Shown here: positions 51,801-59,690 of the stretch, one piece after another
Layout: each line of letters opens with the position of its first letter
Position numbering within the stretch: the first letter of the stretch is position 1
From: Rhodocyclaceae bacterium
GTDB taxonomy: Bacteria; Pseudomonadota; Gammaproteobacteria; Burkholderiales; Rhodocyclaceae
Direction: 5' to 3'
Assembly: GCA_016791105.1 (NCBI GenBank)
Contig: JAEUNM010000054.1
Coordinates: 59,274 to 123,273, forward strand
DNA length: 64,000 bases
Notes under the pieces: generated by a model
What the model was told of the DNA's origin: nothing
The model's database searches: none
What the model saw: the letters and a program-made list of their open reading frames with translations, nothing else
Translations under genes and position numbers: made by a program

Positions 51801-53277
51801 CGGGCGTCGTTAGTGCGACGCTACTGTTGAAGAAGATGTGGCGCCTTGCCTGCAGTGCGACGTTCGCGTGCAGGTTGTTAAGCGTATCGGGCGCGACCGT
51901 TACGACGTTAAGCCCGAATTCGGCAAATTCGTCCAGCACGCTGGCGACGAGGCCACCGAAACTCGCGACCAAAATATCGCCCGGATCGAGCAGCAGATTT
52001 CCGATCTGGCCTGAGGGTGCGCTCAGATCAGCGCTGCCGGCAAACTGCAGATGGTTTTTGCCCGACACTTCGGCGAAGCCGCCATTACCTCCTTGCGGCC
52101 CGCCTCGCGCGCTGAGGCTGCCGTAATAACGCGTCACGTCGTTGGCCCACACGATGATGCGGCCGCCGTCGCCCTGGTTGCGCGCGTCGGCATCGAGTTT
52201 CACATCCTCGCCGACATATACACGCTCGGCGTTCTGGACCGACGCATTGCCACCCTGATAGTCGCCGCCGACCAGAATTTGGCCGCCCGCGCTGCTGCCT
52301 GATGCGTCTAGCCGGGCGCCTGCTTCGAGCGCCACCTGCTGGCCCAAAATTGAAATATTGCCGCCGCGCCCGTTCGCGTTCGATACATCGACGCGGCCGG
52401 CGACTCGCGTGGCACCGCCGGTGCTCTGCATGAGCACGCTTCCGGCGCTGGTGCGGCTGGCGGCGTCCGCGACAAGTTCATTCGATGCGACGAGGCGCAC
52501 GCGACCGTCGGCATCGGCACTGAGACGTGCGGCGCGAATTTCTCCGCTGTGGCGCAAGCTGCCCGCAAAGGCCTGAACGGCACCGCCGTCGGCCAGCAAT
52601 TGACCCAGATTGAGGACGTCGTTGGAAGGCGCCTGCACTTCAAAATTGACGCCTTCGAAATCCAGGCTGGTGATTTCGAGCTTGTAACCGGCGGCCAGCA
52701 GCAGCTTGCCGTCGGGGGTGTTGATGATGCCGGAATTCTGGATGTCCGGCGCGATGAGGGCGACGCGCCCACCCGGCCCCGCCGTGATGAGCCCCGCATT
52801 GCGTATTGCGCCCGCGCCGGCGCCGCCTTCAAAACGCAGGCGCTGTTGCAGGAAATCTGCATCCGTCATGCCCAGGGTGGACGCCACGAATGCAGCGGTG
52901 TCGATGACCGCCCCGGGGCCGATGACGACGCCGTTGGGATTGATCAGAAACACCCGGCCATTGGCCTGCAACTGCCCCAGGATTTGCGATGCATCCTGTC
53001 CGGTCACCCGATTCAAAACCGTCGACGCGGCCGAGGGCTGCACGAAACGCACGGACTCGCCACTGCCTATGCTGAAACCGCGCCAGTTGATGACCGACTG
53101 GTTGCCGGCATTGATCTGCATCGACTTGGCACTGGGCGCGGAAATGGCGACCGCACCGTGCGCAACCTCCGGTCCTTGCGGCAAGGCGCGGGCGGGGGGG
53201 GCAAAGGCCGCCTGCACGGCCAGTGCGAGTATCAGGGCTGCGCCCGGATTGGGCTTGAGGGCTTTATTGCGATTCAT
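45823..53277 (-). CDS. Large two-partner secretion exoprotein (filamentous haemagglutinin-like)
   Basis: A 2484-aa secreted protein. A signal peptide (NPGAALILALAVQAAFAPPARA) leads to the TPS domain: INAGNQSVINWRGFSIGSGE, LNRVTGQDASQILGQLQANG, then LINPNGVVIGPGA with the diagnostic NPNG motif. The rest is a Ser/Gly/Ala/Asn-rich beta helix, with GGSG-type repeats in the C-terminal third. There is no obvious toxin domain. The C-terminus ends in a short tail with a cysteine (RRGSQCR). ATG 53277 is used because it gives the signal peptide. It probably forms an adhesin fibre exported by the ShlB-type protein. Confidence 0.92.
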   Translation of the reverse strand: MNRNKALKPNPGAALILALAVQAAFAPPARALPQGPEVAHGAVAISAPSAKSMQINAGNQSVINWRGFSIGSGESVRFVQPSAASTVLNRVTGQDASQILGQLQANGRVFLINPNGVVIGPGAVIDTAAFVASTLGMTDADFLQQRLRFEGGAGAGAIRNAGLITAGPGGRVALIAPDIQNSGIINTPDGKLLLAAGYKLEITSLDFEGVNFEVQAPSNDVLNLGQLLADGGAVQAFAGSLRHSGEIRAARLSADADGRVRLVASNELVADAASRTSAGSVLMQSTGGATRVAGRVDVSNANGRGGNISILGQQVALEAGARLDASGSSAGGQILVGGDYQGGNASVQNAERVYVGEDVKLDADARNQGDGGRIIVWANDVTRYYGSLSARGGPQGGNGGFAEVSGKNHLQFAGSADLSAPSGQIGNLLLDPGDILVASFGGLVASVLDEFAEFGLNVVTVAPDTLNNLHANVALQARRHIFFNSSVALTTPGAGLSAQAAADPANFPDGAIALNANISTSGGAVTLAGARIYGNGSITTAGGAITENASGYVSHSGVLNAGTGALNITAGSSISASQMLGGAVSLTAGSSISAGVDAATRVDANAGSNFISLYSSSAPLRVGTITGGSVYLSSGLGYEQAAGGSITSSFVQLYMNGASGTIGTAAAPINLNSAGISVYTNQAFHLSAPSSLALNNLEISGTSAALGASTFSGSSNLTNLTLGTSAGDVTAAISANAGLGSGLSLTVTDGGINASALNTSTSSGTLELSAQGAVTVNNADVRSLSVFTSGNAFTSNGLLSATGNVTVQTSGGNITTGDMSTGSGLSMFSSSGSISTGNITSSGNISLGSGIGSINTGNLSSVSNTNLSSSGAITVGSASSSNSYVSISACNSSICSGGLVLGGASGAGGVFLNTGFGSLTVNGAINSASSVSLAANNAGINLTTLNSSAGTISLNARDDIVFDSMAISNANQFGTPVSISSQQGAIRTRIDSSAYDIMADGAVSLSAGSTLGDPAFVHPLDIQAGQSNSFNTPGLSLAAGQSVGAAGHSIVAHMIGSSQRSIAARAGTTVDIAVQDNAASPVADSLTGLDLTLSASGIGAGNSARVTSQNLSPNIASDGTMLTLPDVSIASGQFDFFRLNASGGLNFGAIQLAGSGSNALTLSAGGDLTQSPGANQIPNGIAAGAISLSASGNLSTAGNITSSSNVSISAGNALTVGSALAGFGSVQAGTFSALSLSAGSDLHTANLSGGSNMSASAGGLAHIGSASTSGGFGDITISASDVDAQAITSSRSVNINSATLSSGAITAGVDATLDLGSVGTLATGNISAQRNVSIFSTGNLDVGTLQITAGSGTLTLQSSGNLTIGANALVDAPNVSLTAANALDAQLTGSALRNLMLDAGGTFSVIAAHSLNSLSITALGDAVGPSSSVTAGGGVQSFMSAYDGSSTTTLNLVTNVDAPVPLSLTFRDDSFSSGHVLVLSNLDSSGGSMAISAGGSDIAVGTLVSTGGNISISADNGSMVALGAGSINGGSVSGGATNAQIALFAENGAVGTQANPLALTNARSVAVSAHDDIGLTIDAAATNLDIGAAATGSGAIAIQAGNFPGFTLTRSTGDLVLGPVQPSTPGNFSLRATSGGIRVNGDINVNTLTLDAQGGNLILATGNARNIQSAGFMELDAMGDIIARAGSSAGQNVSIVAGNFLNLVAGHDITLMADGGSVTAAATGGFSQSAAAGNNILVQGGALAGAFAKLAANDDFDISAGGNISILGGSGSGAFAEIHGGLSSSAFQFLSARDLTVQGGSGSEAYASLRSGSQSMGSLSGAVLVAGGAGDGAYALIESTQGFQSIGTTSTFSSPAPTASVTVQGGSGNVSLSSSNAAYAAIRGNGQSILATGDIRVIGGSGGGASADLSSQASFQSIGTDSTFFNNPTDNIVVQAGTGAGAAASISGSNGQSVIASQDIYVLGANASDASASINAGGSSQQVGGFSTQHLILTAGNAAGAYAKIAFLPASTSGSQFVRSAQGISLTAGSGGNAYSGIYSGGNASQDVYTSGSLSLSGGTGVDSNTPAPALIEAANGTQDVTAASLSIRSGSSFASAGLTANGSGSQYVFIFGNIDIGTSAGANIDTQSGIAALGGGDQSVSAGGSISINNGHGANLVGILASGGAGGQTQTVQATILSAINTSASGRAGLHSDGDQDIQVTGTCPDSSCGIRVVGEGGGSAEISAGGDQTIFADLGGANPYAGSSSVIVGSSTALGNSTISAGGALILVASNLTVQGGSTAAAAAKVLAGGDIGLSTLTGGIAVLGGSAGPASIDPNAVDLVANGSIDTVGGGGSTATATISAGTLSMAATNGNIFVTGGSAPATIAATSTADVVASGDLAFAPNATDASLDAVSGGTVLVGGSCINCSGGLRGGSFSTNVIPVTQDVVTEVIAAVEAAATGDVLAATESSLANPDILNAQLDELNGSSDESTGLNRRGSQCR
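47100..48000 (-). repeat. GGSG-type repeat block in the exoprotein
   Basis: Within the exoprotein's C-terminal third, units of roughly 45 residues recur. Each joins VxVxGGSGxGAYAxI to a strand such as FQSIGTTSTF and a NGQSILATGDI/SQDIYVLG segment. At least six copies are visible but diverged, unlike the near-identical pilL repeat. They form additional beta-helix turns. Confidence 0.65.
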
Positions 53278-53531
53278 GAAATCCTCCCGGCGAGAATCCG
53301 AGTACTGGAGCTGGGCATGGCAGACACGTAAGGGTAACCCGTTTTCTCGCGAAGCTGGCTGTGGAAATTTCATGCTTGGGCTGGCAACTTCCGGTAAGCG
53401 AGAAATTTCGTTCCGACCGTCCGGGCCATGCAGGTCTGCAGGGGCGATACTCAGACACGCTTCCATGCGCCAACCCGACCGACAGAGCGGCATTGCCAAG
53501 AGGCGTAGTCGGCTCGCGTTAGGGCTGGGCG
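53278..53531. promoter_or_regulatory. Upstream region of the exoprotein operon
   Basis: 254 bp between mtgA and the exoprotein start, on the same strand. The sequence GAGGATTTC lies before the exoprotein ATG in minus-strand reading and can serve as a ribosome-binding site. No clear promoter or inverted repeat could be assigned. Confidence 0.3.
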
Positions 53532-54254
53532 CTAGGGAATTTCCGCGTAGCGCATGCGCCCAAGAATTCGCTCGGCGTGTGCCTGCAGGCGCGGCCCGAA
53601 CTGCTTTTCGTATTTGCGCGGATTGGGCAGCATGACCGCCAGGTGAGCTGCCTGATCGGGTCCGAGTTGGGCGGCGGATAGGCCGTAGTAGCGCCGCGCC
53701 GCCGCTTCGGCGCCAAACAGGCCGTTGCCCCATTCGACCACGTTCAAATAAATTTCCAGGATGCGCTGCTTGTCCAGCACCGATTCGATCATGAAGGTGA
53801 TTAACACTTCTTCGCCCTTGCGCAGCCAGGATTTGGCCGGCGACAAAAACAGGTTTTTGGCGAGCTGCTGGCTGATGGTGGAACCGCCCGCGACCACCTT
53901 GCCGCGCTTCTGGTTTTTTTCCAGCGCGCGCTGTATACCTTCCCAGTCGAATCCGTCGTGATCGACGAAGCCGTCATCCTCGGCTGCCACCACGGCGCGC
54001 TTCAGGCTGTCTGAAATGCGTGCGTAGGGCACCCATTGATACTGCAAACTGGCGCGCGGGTTTTTTTCGCGTAGTTCGGCAAGCCGTATGGACATGAAAC
54101 TGGTGCTGGCCGGGGCGTGGCTTTTCCACCAGAACAAATGTCCCAATATCCACAATTGGTAGAGCAGGAACAGCAACAACAGGCCGGCAATGGCCCATTT
54201 CGTCCAGCGCCAGACACGCGCGATCATTTGGGCCGGCGGTGAAGAGGAGAGCAT
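53532..54254 (-). CDS. mtgA: Monofunctional peptidoglycan glycosyltransferase MtgA
   Basis: A 240-aa GT51 enzyme. A single N-terminal membrane anchor (AIAGLLLLFLLYQLWILGHL) is followed by catalytic AVVAAEDDGFVDHDGFDWEG (Glu in EDD), GGSTISQQLAKNLFLSP and KGEEVLITFMIESVLDKQRI, then LNVVEWGNGLFGAEAAARRY. It polymerises lipid II into glycan strands. It has normal MtgA length and follows tonB by 69 bp. Confidence 0.95.
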   Translation of the reverse strand: MLSSSPPAQMIARVWRWTKWAIAGLLLLFLLYQLWILGHLFWWKSHAPASTSFMSIRLAELREKNPRASLQYQWVPYARISDSLKRAVVAAEDDGFVDHDGFDWEGIQRALEKNQKRGKVVAGGSTISQQLAKNLFLSPAKSWLRKGEEVLITFMIESVLDKQRILEIYLNVVEWGNGLFGAEAAARRYYGLSAAQLGPDQAAHLAVMLPNPRKYEKQFGPRLQAHAERILGRMRYAEIP

Positions 54255-54323
54255 CGGGCGGCCGGCGCCCTGCTGCCGGAGATCGGAACACTGAAAGCGT
54301 GGCTTGATCTTGTCACCGCCGCC

Positions 54324-55232
54324 TCACTCGGCCGCGAATTGATCGCTGCGCGTAAACGTGATGGTGCGGGTGATGGACAGGATGTCTATGCCCTTGGCGC
54401 GGATGGCGGGCGAAAAGCGGCCGTAGGGTGCAGCCTGTTTGACGATCTTTACCGCCGCGTCGTCCAGTACGCGCTCGCCAGATGGCTGATTGATTTCCAC
54501 TTTTATTACTTCCCCGGCGGAATCGATTTCGACCGTGATGCGCACGCTGCCATACAGCTTGCCGCGCGCCGCGTCGGGATAGAAGCGGCTGCCATAGCGT
54601 TCGACTTTTTGCCGCCATTCTTCGACGTACTGGGTGAAGGCGTATTCTTCGGCGCGCGACCCGATCATTTTTTTGCGCGGGCGCCGGTTGTATTCGTCCA
54701 GGTTGCGGGCAATCTGGGCTTCGAGGCGCGCCATCGCCAAACTGCGTTCGGCAAGGTCCGATCCGCCGGTGGCGGCTTCCGCCGTCGGCTGTTCCTGTCG
54801 CGGAGGTTCCGCGCGGACCGGCGGTGCGCTACTTTGCGCCTTGCGCAACAGGTCGCGCTGGCGCGCCTCGAGCTCCTGTACGCGCCGTTCCGCTTGTATC
54901 AAATCTTCGCCCTGGCGCGCTTGCCGGGTCGGCGTTACAGGCGTTTTCGCCACGCGCGGTGCATCGACATCGCCGCCCGCGTCCAGATTGGCTTGGGCGA
55001 GGACTTGCGCGTCCTTGGGTTTGTGTTTGTGTTTGGCGTTTACCAGCACGACTTCGAGCTGGCGGTCTTCGCGCTTCAATCGGCTAGGATTGGGCTGCTT
55101 GAACTGCAGGGAAAGTATCAGCGCGTGCAGAAAAACCGATACGGTAAGCGCTACCGCCAGCCATGACGAACCCGCAACGACGGGCATCGTGAGGGGTGGG
55201 CGGGTGCGCGTGGCGCGGCGGGTGTGTGCCAT
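54324..55232 (-). CDS. tonB: TonB-like energy transducer
   Basis: A 302-aa TonB-family protein. It has an N-terminal membrane anchor (SWLAVALTVSVFLHALILSL), a charged, Pro-rich coiled middle (ERRVQELEARQRDLLRKAQS), and a C-terminal TonB domain (VERYGSRFYPDAARGKLYGS ... VRITVEIDSAGEVIKVEINQ, ending FSPAIRAKGIDILSITRTIT). It couples the proton-motive force to outer-membrane receptors, none of which is in the window. The ATG at 55232 is chosen; a TTG at 55253 overlapping the RNase stop is a possible alternative. Confidence 0.88.
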   Translation of the reverse strand: MAHTRRATRTRPPLTMPVVAGSSWLAVALTVSVFLHALILSLQFKQPNPSRLKREDRQLEVVLVNAKHKHKPKDAQVLAQANLDAGGDVDAPRVAKTPVTPTRQARQGEDLIQAERRVQELEARQRDLLRKAQSSAPPVRAEPPRQEQPTAEAATGGSDLAERSLAMARLEAQIARNLDEYNRRPRKKMIGSRAEEYAFTQYVEEWRQKVERYGSRFYPDAARGKLYGSVRITVEIDSAGEVIKVEINQPSGERVLDDAAVKIVKQAAPYGRFSPAIRAKGIDILSITRTITFTRSDQFAAE

Positions 55233-55249
55233 GAACTGGGTGGGTGGGC

Positions 55250-57163
55250 TCAATAGGGGTTGCCCACTCCTTCTTCGTCAAGTTCCGGGCTCACCTCGGT
55301 AGCCAGTTCACCGGCAAAACGGCAATGTGCGTCTATGTCGAACAGGTCGATGTCGCGCACCGCAACCAGTAGCCGCGAGCGTGGCGTGCCGGACGGTGCC
55401 GAGGGACAACGCAGCACCAGCGGGACGGCTTCCAGGCGCACCAGCGGCTCGCGCAGACGGTGCGCGGCAAATTCGCTGCCGCCTTCCTGCAGCAGCCAGC
55501 GCAAGCACCAGTAGCGTTCCATCTGGCGCTGGAAATCGGCATAGGCGGCGTAGGTCAGCTCGAAATCGCGTATGGTCGCCAGCATGGCTTCCGAATTGGC
55601 CGTGAATGGCGCCGGCTCGCCGCGCAGCAGGCTCAACATTTGCCACTGGTTCAACAGGTCGACATAGCGCCGCAAGGGCGAACTGGACCAGGCGTAACAA
55701 TCCACGCCCAGGCCGTCGTGCGGACCCGCAACGCCGCTCATGCGTACCTTGCCCGCGGTCTGCACGCGGTAGATGCCCGCCACGCCGACGTCGCGCAATT
55801 GTGCTCCCCAGGTGGCATTGGCCACGATCATCAGTTCGGCGACCAGTTTGTCGAGCGGGCTGCCGCGCGGGCGCACCTGGATGTCAACATGACCCGGACC
55901 GTGTGCGCTGGGGATGTTCCAATCGACGTAATAATTGAAATCGAACAGCCCAGCCTGCGCCGACGCCTTGCCGCGCCCGGCTTCGAGCACTTCGGCGAGG
56001 CGCCACAACACGGTCAATTCGTCGCGAAAGCGGAATTCGGGCACCGTGCCATTCGCCAGCGTCGTGGCATTGAATTTCGGCTCGATGTCATGGTGGCGCA
56101 GATTGGCCGCGACACCCACGCGCTCGATGCGGGTTTCGGTGGCCAGCACGCGCAAATCCGGCGCTACCTCGAGGTATAGCGAAAGCGCCGGCTTTTCGGC
56201 GCCCTCAGCGAGCGTGTATTGCTCGATGAAGGCGTCCGGCAGCATGGTGATTTTGCGGCCTGGAAAATACACCGTGGAAAGGCGCGCGCGGGCGATGTCG
56301 GCGAGCCCGCTGCCCGGCTGCATCGCCAGCCCCGGCGCGGCGATATGGATGCCGATGCGCCAGCCGCCGGCGGGCAGAAATTCAACCGAAAATGCGTCGT
56401 CAATTTCCGTAGTGGTGGCGTCGTCTATGGAAAATGCCGGCATTTGTGCGACCGGCAGGTCGGCGGCGGGCGGGGCCGCTGCAAGCTGAGCAAATTCCGT
56501 CCCCTGCGGAAAATGTTCGAACAGGAAGCGTCCCAGGTGATACGCGTGCGTGTCGGCAAACGCGCCGGCATTGCCGAGCAGGCGCGCGGCCGACAGGCCG
56601 CTCGCCGCGCAGGCGGCTTCGAGCGCCTTGGTTTCGATGCGATTGCGGTCCGGCTTGTAGAGCAGTTGCGGCAATAGCGGCACAAATTCGCCGGGCAGGG
56701 TTCCGGCTTGCAGTTCGGCCGCCATGCGCTCCTGCAGGATGGCCTGTTGGCGCTTTTTTTCCAGGCCCGCCAAGGCGGCCTGCAGAATTTCCGGCGGTGC
56801 CTTGCGGAAGCGCCCGCGGCCCTTGCGGTGGAAATGGATGGGCGCGGAATGCAGGCGCAGCAAAATGGCGGACGATTGCGCGGCCTGCGGCGCGGCGCCG
56901 TAATATTCGCGCGCCAAATCTTCGAAGCCGAATTCTTCGGCGCCGCTCACTTCCCACAGAAAGTCTACATCCAGTGCAGCGGCTTCGGTTTCTGCCGCGG
57001 CCAGCAGTTGTTGCGCGCCGGGGGCTGCAAAACGCAGCAACACGTTGCCGGATTTCACCTTGGTGCGTTTGCCGGTGGGCAATTCAACCTGCAGCGAACT
57101 GTCATTGTCGGCGAGCACGGCGCCGGCTTTGAATGCGCCGTCTTCCTCGAACAGAACGTTCAT
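55250..57163 (-). CDS. rnb: Ribonuclease II-family exoribonuclease
   Basis: A 637-aa RNB-domain protein. The metal-binding cluster reads FSIDDATTTEIDDAF (near residues 248-262) and the tower and exit region contain SSSPLRRYVDLLNQWQM, the conserved RRY helix. The N-terminal cold-shock domains are shortened compared with E. coli RNase II; the central domain is well conserved (GIHIAAPGLAMQPGSGL). It degrades single-stranded RNA from the 3' end. Start 57163 overlaps a small upstream frame by four bases. Confidence 0.88.
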   Translation of the reverse strand: MNVLFEEDGAFKAGAVLADNDSSLQVELPTGKRTKVKSGNVLLRFAAPGAQQLLAAAETEAAALDVDFLWEVSGAEEFGFEDLAREYYGAAPQAAQSSAILLRLHSAPIHFHRKGRGRFRKAPPEILQAALAGLEKKRQQAILQERMAAELQAGTLPGEFVPLLPQLLYKPDRNRIETKALEAACAASGLSAARLLGNAGAFADTHAYHLGRFLFEHFPQGTEFAQLAAAPPAADLPVAQMPAFSIDDATTTEIDDAFSVEFLPAGGWRIGIHIAAPGLAMQPGSGLADIARARLSTVYFPGRKITMLPDAFIEQYTLAEGAEKPALSLYLEVAPDLRVLATETRIERVGVAANLRHHDIEPKFNATTLANGTVPEFRFRDELTVLWRLAEVLEAGRGKASAQAGLFDFNYYVDWNIPSAHGPGHVDIQVRPRGSPLDKLVAELMIVANATWGAQLRDVGVAGIYRVQTAGKVRMSGVAGPHDGLGVDCYAWSSSPLRRYVDLLNQWQMLSLLRGEPAPFTANSEAMLATIRDFELTYAAYADFQRQMERYWCLRWLLQEGGSEFAAHRLREPLVRLEAVPLVLRCPSAPSGTPRSRLLVAVRDIDLFDIDAHCRFAGELATEVSPELDEEGVGNPY

Positions 57164-57372
57164 GCCACGAGTCTTTCGGGCGAAATTCCGGCCATTTTTT
57201 CGGCGGCACGAAGGGTGCGTCCGGTGTGGCCGTGATGTAGGACGAAGATGAGGGCGGCGGGCTGCTTCACGAATTGCCTGGCGGTCGGATCGGTCTTGAA
57301 TGGCGCCGCATGATACGCCGCGAAGGGCCGAAGCGGCGCCCGAATTATACCCGGCCGGCTTGCGGGGAGCAT
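57160..57372 (-). CDS. Possible small coding sequence upstream of RNase II
   Basis: A 70-aa frame whose stop overlaps the RNase II start in an ATGA arrangement, which is what suggests it is translated. The C-terminal half, VKQPAALIFVLHHGHTGRTL, has ordinary amphipathic composition, whereas the N-terminus is arginine- and proline-rich. No family is recognised. The true start could be an internal methionine or a non-ATG codon. Confidence 0.3.
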   Translation of the reverse strand: MLPASRPGIIRAPLRPFAAYHAAPFKTDPTARQFVKQPAALIFVLHHGHTGRTLRAAEKMAGISPERLVA

Positions 57373-57517
57373 CGCGCGGTGGCAGTCGGCAAGACTGCTG
57401 CCGAGTTGCTGTGCTGGCCGCGGTGCAAGCGGCCACCGGGCGCTCGGTATTGCGGCGGTTACGTTGCCGTTCCGGCGGCGATTACATGTTCATTGCCAAA
57501 CGCGTGGCAGCACGCCA
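57373..57517. other. Gap with no supported gene
   Basis: No coding signal I can support, no tRNA-like fold and no clear terminator. If the small frame at 57160-57372 is not real, the empty stretch extends to 57164 and holds the RNase II promoter. Confidence 0.4.
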
Positions 57518-58084
57518 TCAACTCAGGCCGGCGAATTTCAGGATCGCCGGCAGGTGTTCGGAAAAGCTTGCGAGACTATGATCGCCGCCCGCACGAACGA
57601 TCATGTTTGCCCCCATGTAGCGCTCCACCGCGGCGCGATAATCGAGCAATTCGTCGCCGGTTTCAACGACCAGCAGGTAGCGTTCCGGGCGCGTGATGCG
57701 TACCACTTCCAGTCCGCGCAATTGTTCTAAGTGCTGCGCGGTAAAGTCAAAAATTTCGCCGGTGTACAAATTGGTCTGCGGGCCGATGTATTTTTCCAGG
57801 GAAATCGGTGCGATGACGGCGGGATTGAGCAGCACGGCGCGACAGTTGTGCCGCTCTGCCAGCCACGTGGCATAAAAGCCGCCCAGCGAACTGCCCACCA
57901 GCGTGGGCGGCGCGGCGCAGGCCGCGACCGCTCGTTCGACAAGATCCATGGCGGCAAGCGGTTCTGCCGGCAATTGCGGGCAGAAGTAGTTTGCGCCTTG
58001 CCCCAGGCGCGTGAGCGCGGCATGTACGGCCATCGCCTTGAACGAGCGTGGGCCGGAGCGGAAACCGTGCAGATAAATGATCAA
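57518..58084 (-). CDS. yqiA: YqiA/YcfP-family alpha/beta-hydrolase (esterase)
   Basis: A 188-aa protein with opening [20 protein letters not shown] (oxyanion segment), nucleophile elbow GSSLGG (serine near residue 81), and the acid and histidine in [12 protein letters not shown] and GGDHSLASF, a complete catalytic triad. Small soluble esterases of this family act on acyl-CoA-like or short esters. The start overlaps the uppP stop by four bases, so it is the second gene of that unit. Confidence 0.88.
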   Translation of the reverse strand: MIIYLHGFRSGPRSFKAMAVHAALTRLGQGANYFCPQLPAEPLAAMDLVERAVAACAAPPTLVGSSLGGFYATWLAERHNCRAVLLNPAVIAPISLEKYIGPQTNLYTGEIFDFTAQHLEQLRGLEVVRITRPERYLLVVETGDELLDYRAAVERYMGANMIVRAGGDHSLASFSEHLPAILKFAGLS

Positions 58085-58905
58085 TCCGGACCCCAGGTGA
58101 TCAGGTTGAAATAGCCCGTGACTGCGATCAATAGTCCGAATGCGATGCGGTATATGGCAAATGGCGTGAAATCATGATTGCTGATATAGCGCAACAGCCA
58201 GCGCACGCACAGAAAAGCCGAGGCGAACGCGGCCAGAAAGCCGGCAGCCCACATTCCGATATCATCGAGCACGAGCAGGTGGCGTTCTTTGTACAACTGG
58301 TACAGCGTTGCCATGATGAGCGTCGGCATGGCCAGAAAGAATGAAAATTCCGTGGCGGCGCGGCGCGACAGGCCGAGAAACAGTCCGCCTATGATGGTTG
58401 CACCGGAACGGCTGGTGCCGGGCACCAGGGCAAGCGCCTGACACAGACCGAGCAGTAGGGCGTCCTTCGGGCGCACGTCGTCCACCTCATGACAGCGCAC
58501 CCGGTGGCGGCGTTTTTCTGCCCAAAGGATGAATATTCCACCGAGCACGAAGGTGGTGGCGACGGTCCCGGCATTGAACAGGTGGGCCTTGATCACCTTG
58601 CCGAAAGCCAGACCCAGCAGCGCCAGCGGCAGGAAGGCGATGACGAGGTTGAGCACGAAACGCTGCGCGTCCGGCTTGGTGGCGAGACCGCCCAGCACCG
58701 ATGCAATTTTCGCGCGGTACTCCCATACCACCGCCAGAATGGCACCTGACTGGATCACGATGTCGAACAGTTTGGCGCGCTCATTGTTGAAATTCAACAA
58801 CTCGCCGGCAAGGATGAGGTGTCCGGTGCTGGAAACGGGAAGAAATTCGGTCAAACCTTCCACGATACCCATGATGAAAGCTTTGACGATCAGTGCGATA
58901 TCCAT
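58081..58905 (-). CDS. uppP: Undecaprenyl-diphosphatase UppP (BacA)
   Basis: A 274-aa integral membrane phosphatase. It has [20 protein letters not shown] (catalytic glutamate and serine region, residues 17-36) and the second motif [20 protein letters not shown]. About seven or eight hydrophobic segments are present. It recycles the C55 lipid carrier for peptidoglycan and other envelope polymers and can confer bacitracin tolerance. A 133-bp gap separates it from speD. Confidence 0.95.
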   Translation of the reverse strand: MDIALIVKAFIMGIVEGLTEFLPVSSTGHLILAGELLNFNNERAKLFDIVIQSGAILAVVWEYRAKIASVLGGLATKPDAQRFVLNLVIAFLPLALLGLAFGKVIKAHLFNAGTVATTFVLGGIFILWAEKRRHRVRCHEVDDVRPKDALLLGLCQALALVPGTSRSGATIIGGLFLGLSRRAATEFSFFLAMPTLIMATLYQLYKERHLLVLDDIGMWAAGFLAAFASAFLCVRWLLRYISNHDFTPFAIYRIAFGLLIAVTGYFNLITWGPD

Positions 58906-59038
58906 ACTGCGCGGGAGCCAAAAGGGGGGGATTATGCGGGAAACCTCGGTTCGGCGCTGCAGCGAGCACGCGGCAAAAAATTCACGACGGGCGACAGCAT
59001 TGCGTCAGGCGGTGGGAATTCGGCGCACCTATGCAGCT

Positions 59039-59419
59039 TCAGCGGCGGTCCAACTCGTGCACGCGGGCATCGGCGGCATCGTACAAACGCAGCAACTGCG
59101 CGAACAGGGCGCGAGCTTTGGCGCGGTTGTCGCCGGAGAAATTGCACACGTACAAATCCATCGTTACAAGGCAGGATTCCGGCCAGGTGTGCAGCGCGAG
59201 GTGGGATTCTTCCAGAACGATGGCGCCGGTTACGCCGCCGCCCGGGAAGCGATGGAATACTCGCGCGACCGCACGCAGGCCGGCGCCGGCCACCAAGTCG
59301 AGCAGGCGCGCGGCGATCAGAGCGTCGTCCTGCATCCAGCAGGGGGCGCAGCGGCAGGCGTACAGGTCGGCGATCAGGTGCAGACCCGGCAAGGCCGCAT
59401 TGTCAGGTGGCTGCGCCAT
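59039..59419 (-). CDS. speD: S-adenosylmethionine decarboxylase proenzyme SpeD
   Basis: A 126-aa proenzyme of the short prokaryotic class. The self-cleavage site is in [13 protein letters not shown]: Ser within ESH becomes the pyruvoyl group, giving the beta and alpha chains. It produces decarboxylated AdoMet for spermidine synthesis; a spermidine synthase gene is not seen nearby. It begins inside the end of the YkgJ-like gene (17-bp overlap). Confidence 0.88.
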   Translation of the reverse strand: MAQPPDNAALPGLHLIADLYACRCAPCWMQDDALIAARLLDLVAGAGLRAVARVFHRFPGGGVTGAIVLEESHLALHTWPESCLVTMDLYVCNFSGDNRAKARALFAQLLRLYDAADARVHELDRR

Positions 59420-59690
59420 GCTGCAAAAAAGCGGGCGCTGGCGCCGTATCGCGTTCCAGGCGGGTGAGCCAGATCAGTGCCGAATCGCGATTCGTGCCAC
59501 ACATTTCCTGGCTGGGTTCCAGGCCGGCGCAACACCCGGGCCGGTCCGGCCGGCCGAAAATGGCACAGCGCATATCGGATGTGAGCTGCACGCAGGCTAG
59601 GCCGGCTGGCTTGCCGGCGGCCATGCCCGGAATGGGGCTGCTGATCGACGGCGCGATGCAACACGCGCCACAGCCCGGGCGGCACTTCAT
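59403..59690 (-). CDS. YkgJ-like cysteine-cluster protein
   Basis: A 95-aa protein with the cysteine-rich pattern [25 protein letters not shown] and GCCAG, fitting the YkgJ zinc/iron-chelate family, plus [16 protein letters not shown] at the C-terminus. It overlaps the PEBP gene by four bases and speD by 17, so all three are co-translated. The function is unknown. Confidence 0.82.
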   Translation of the reverse strand: MKCRPGCGACCIAPSISSPIPGMAAGKPAGLACVQLTSDMRCAIFGRPDRPGCCAGLEPSQEMCGTNRDSALIWLTRLERDTAPAPAFLQHGAAT

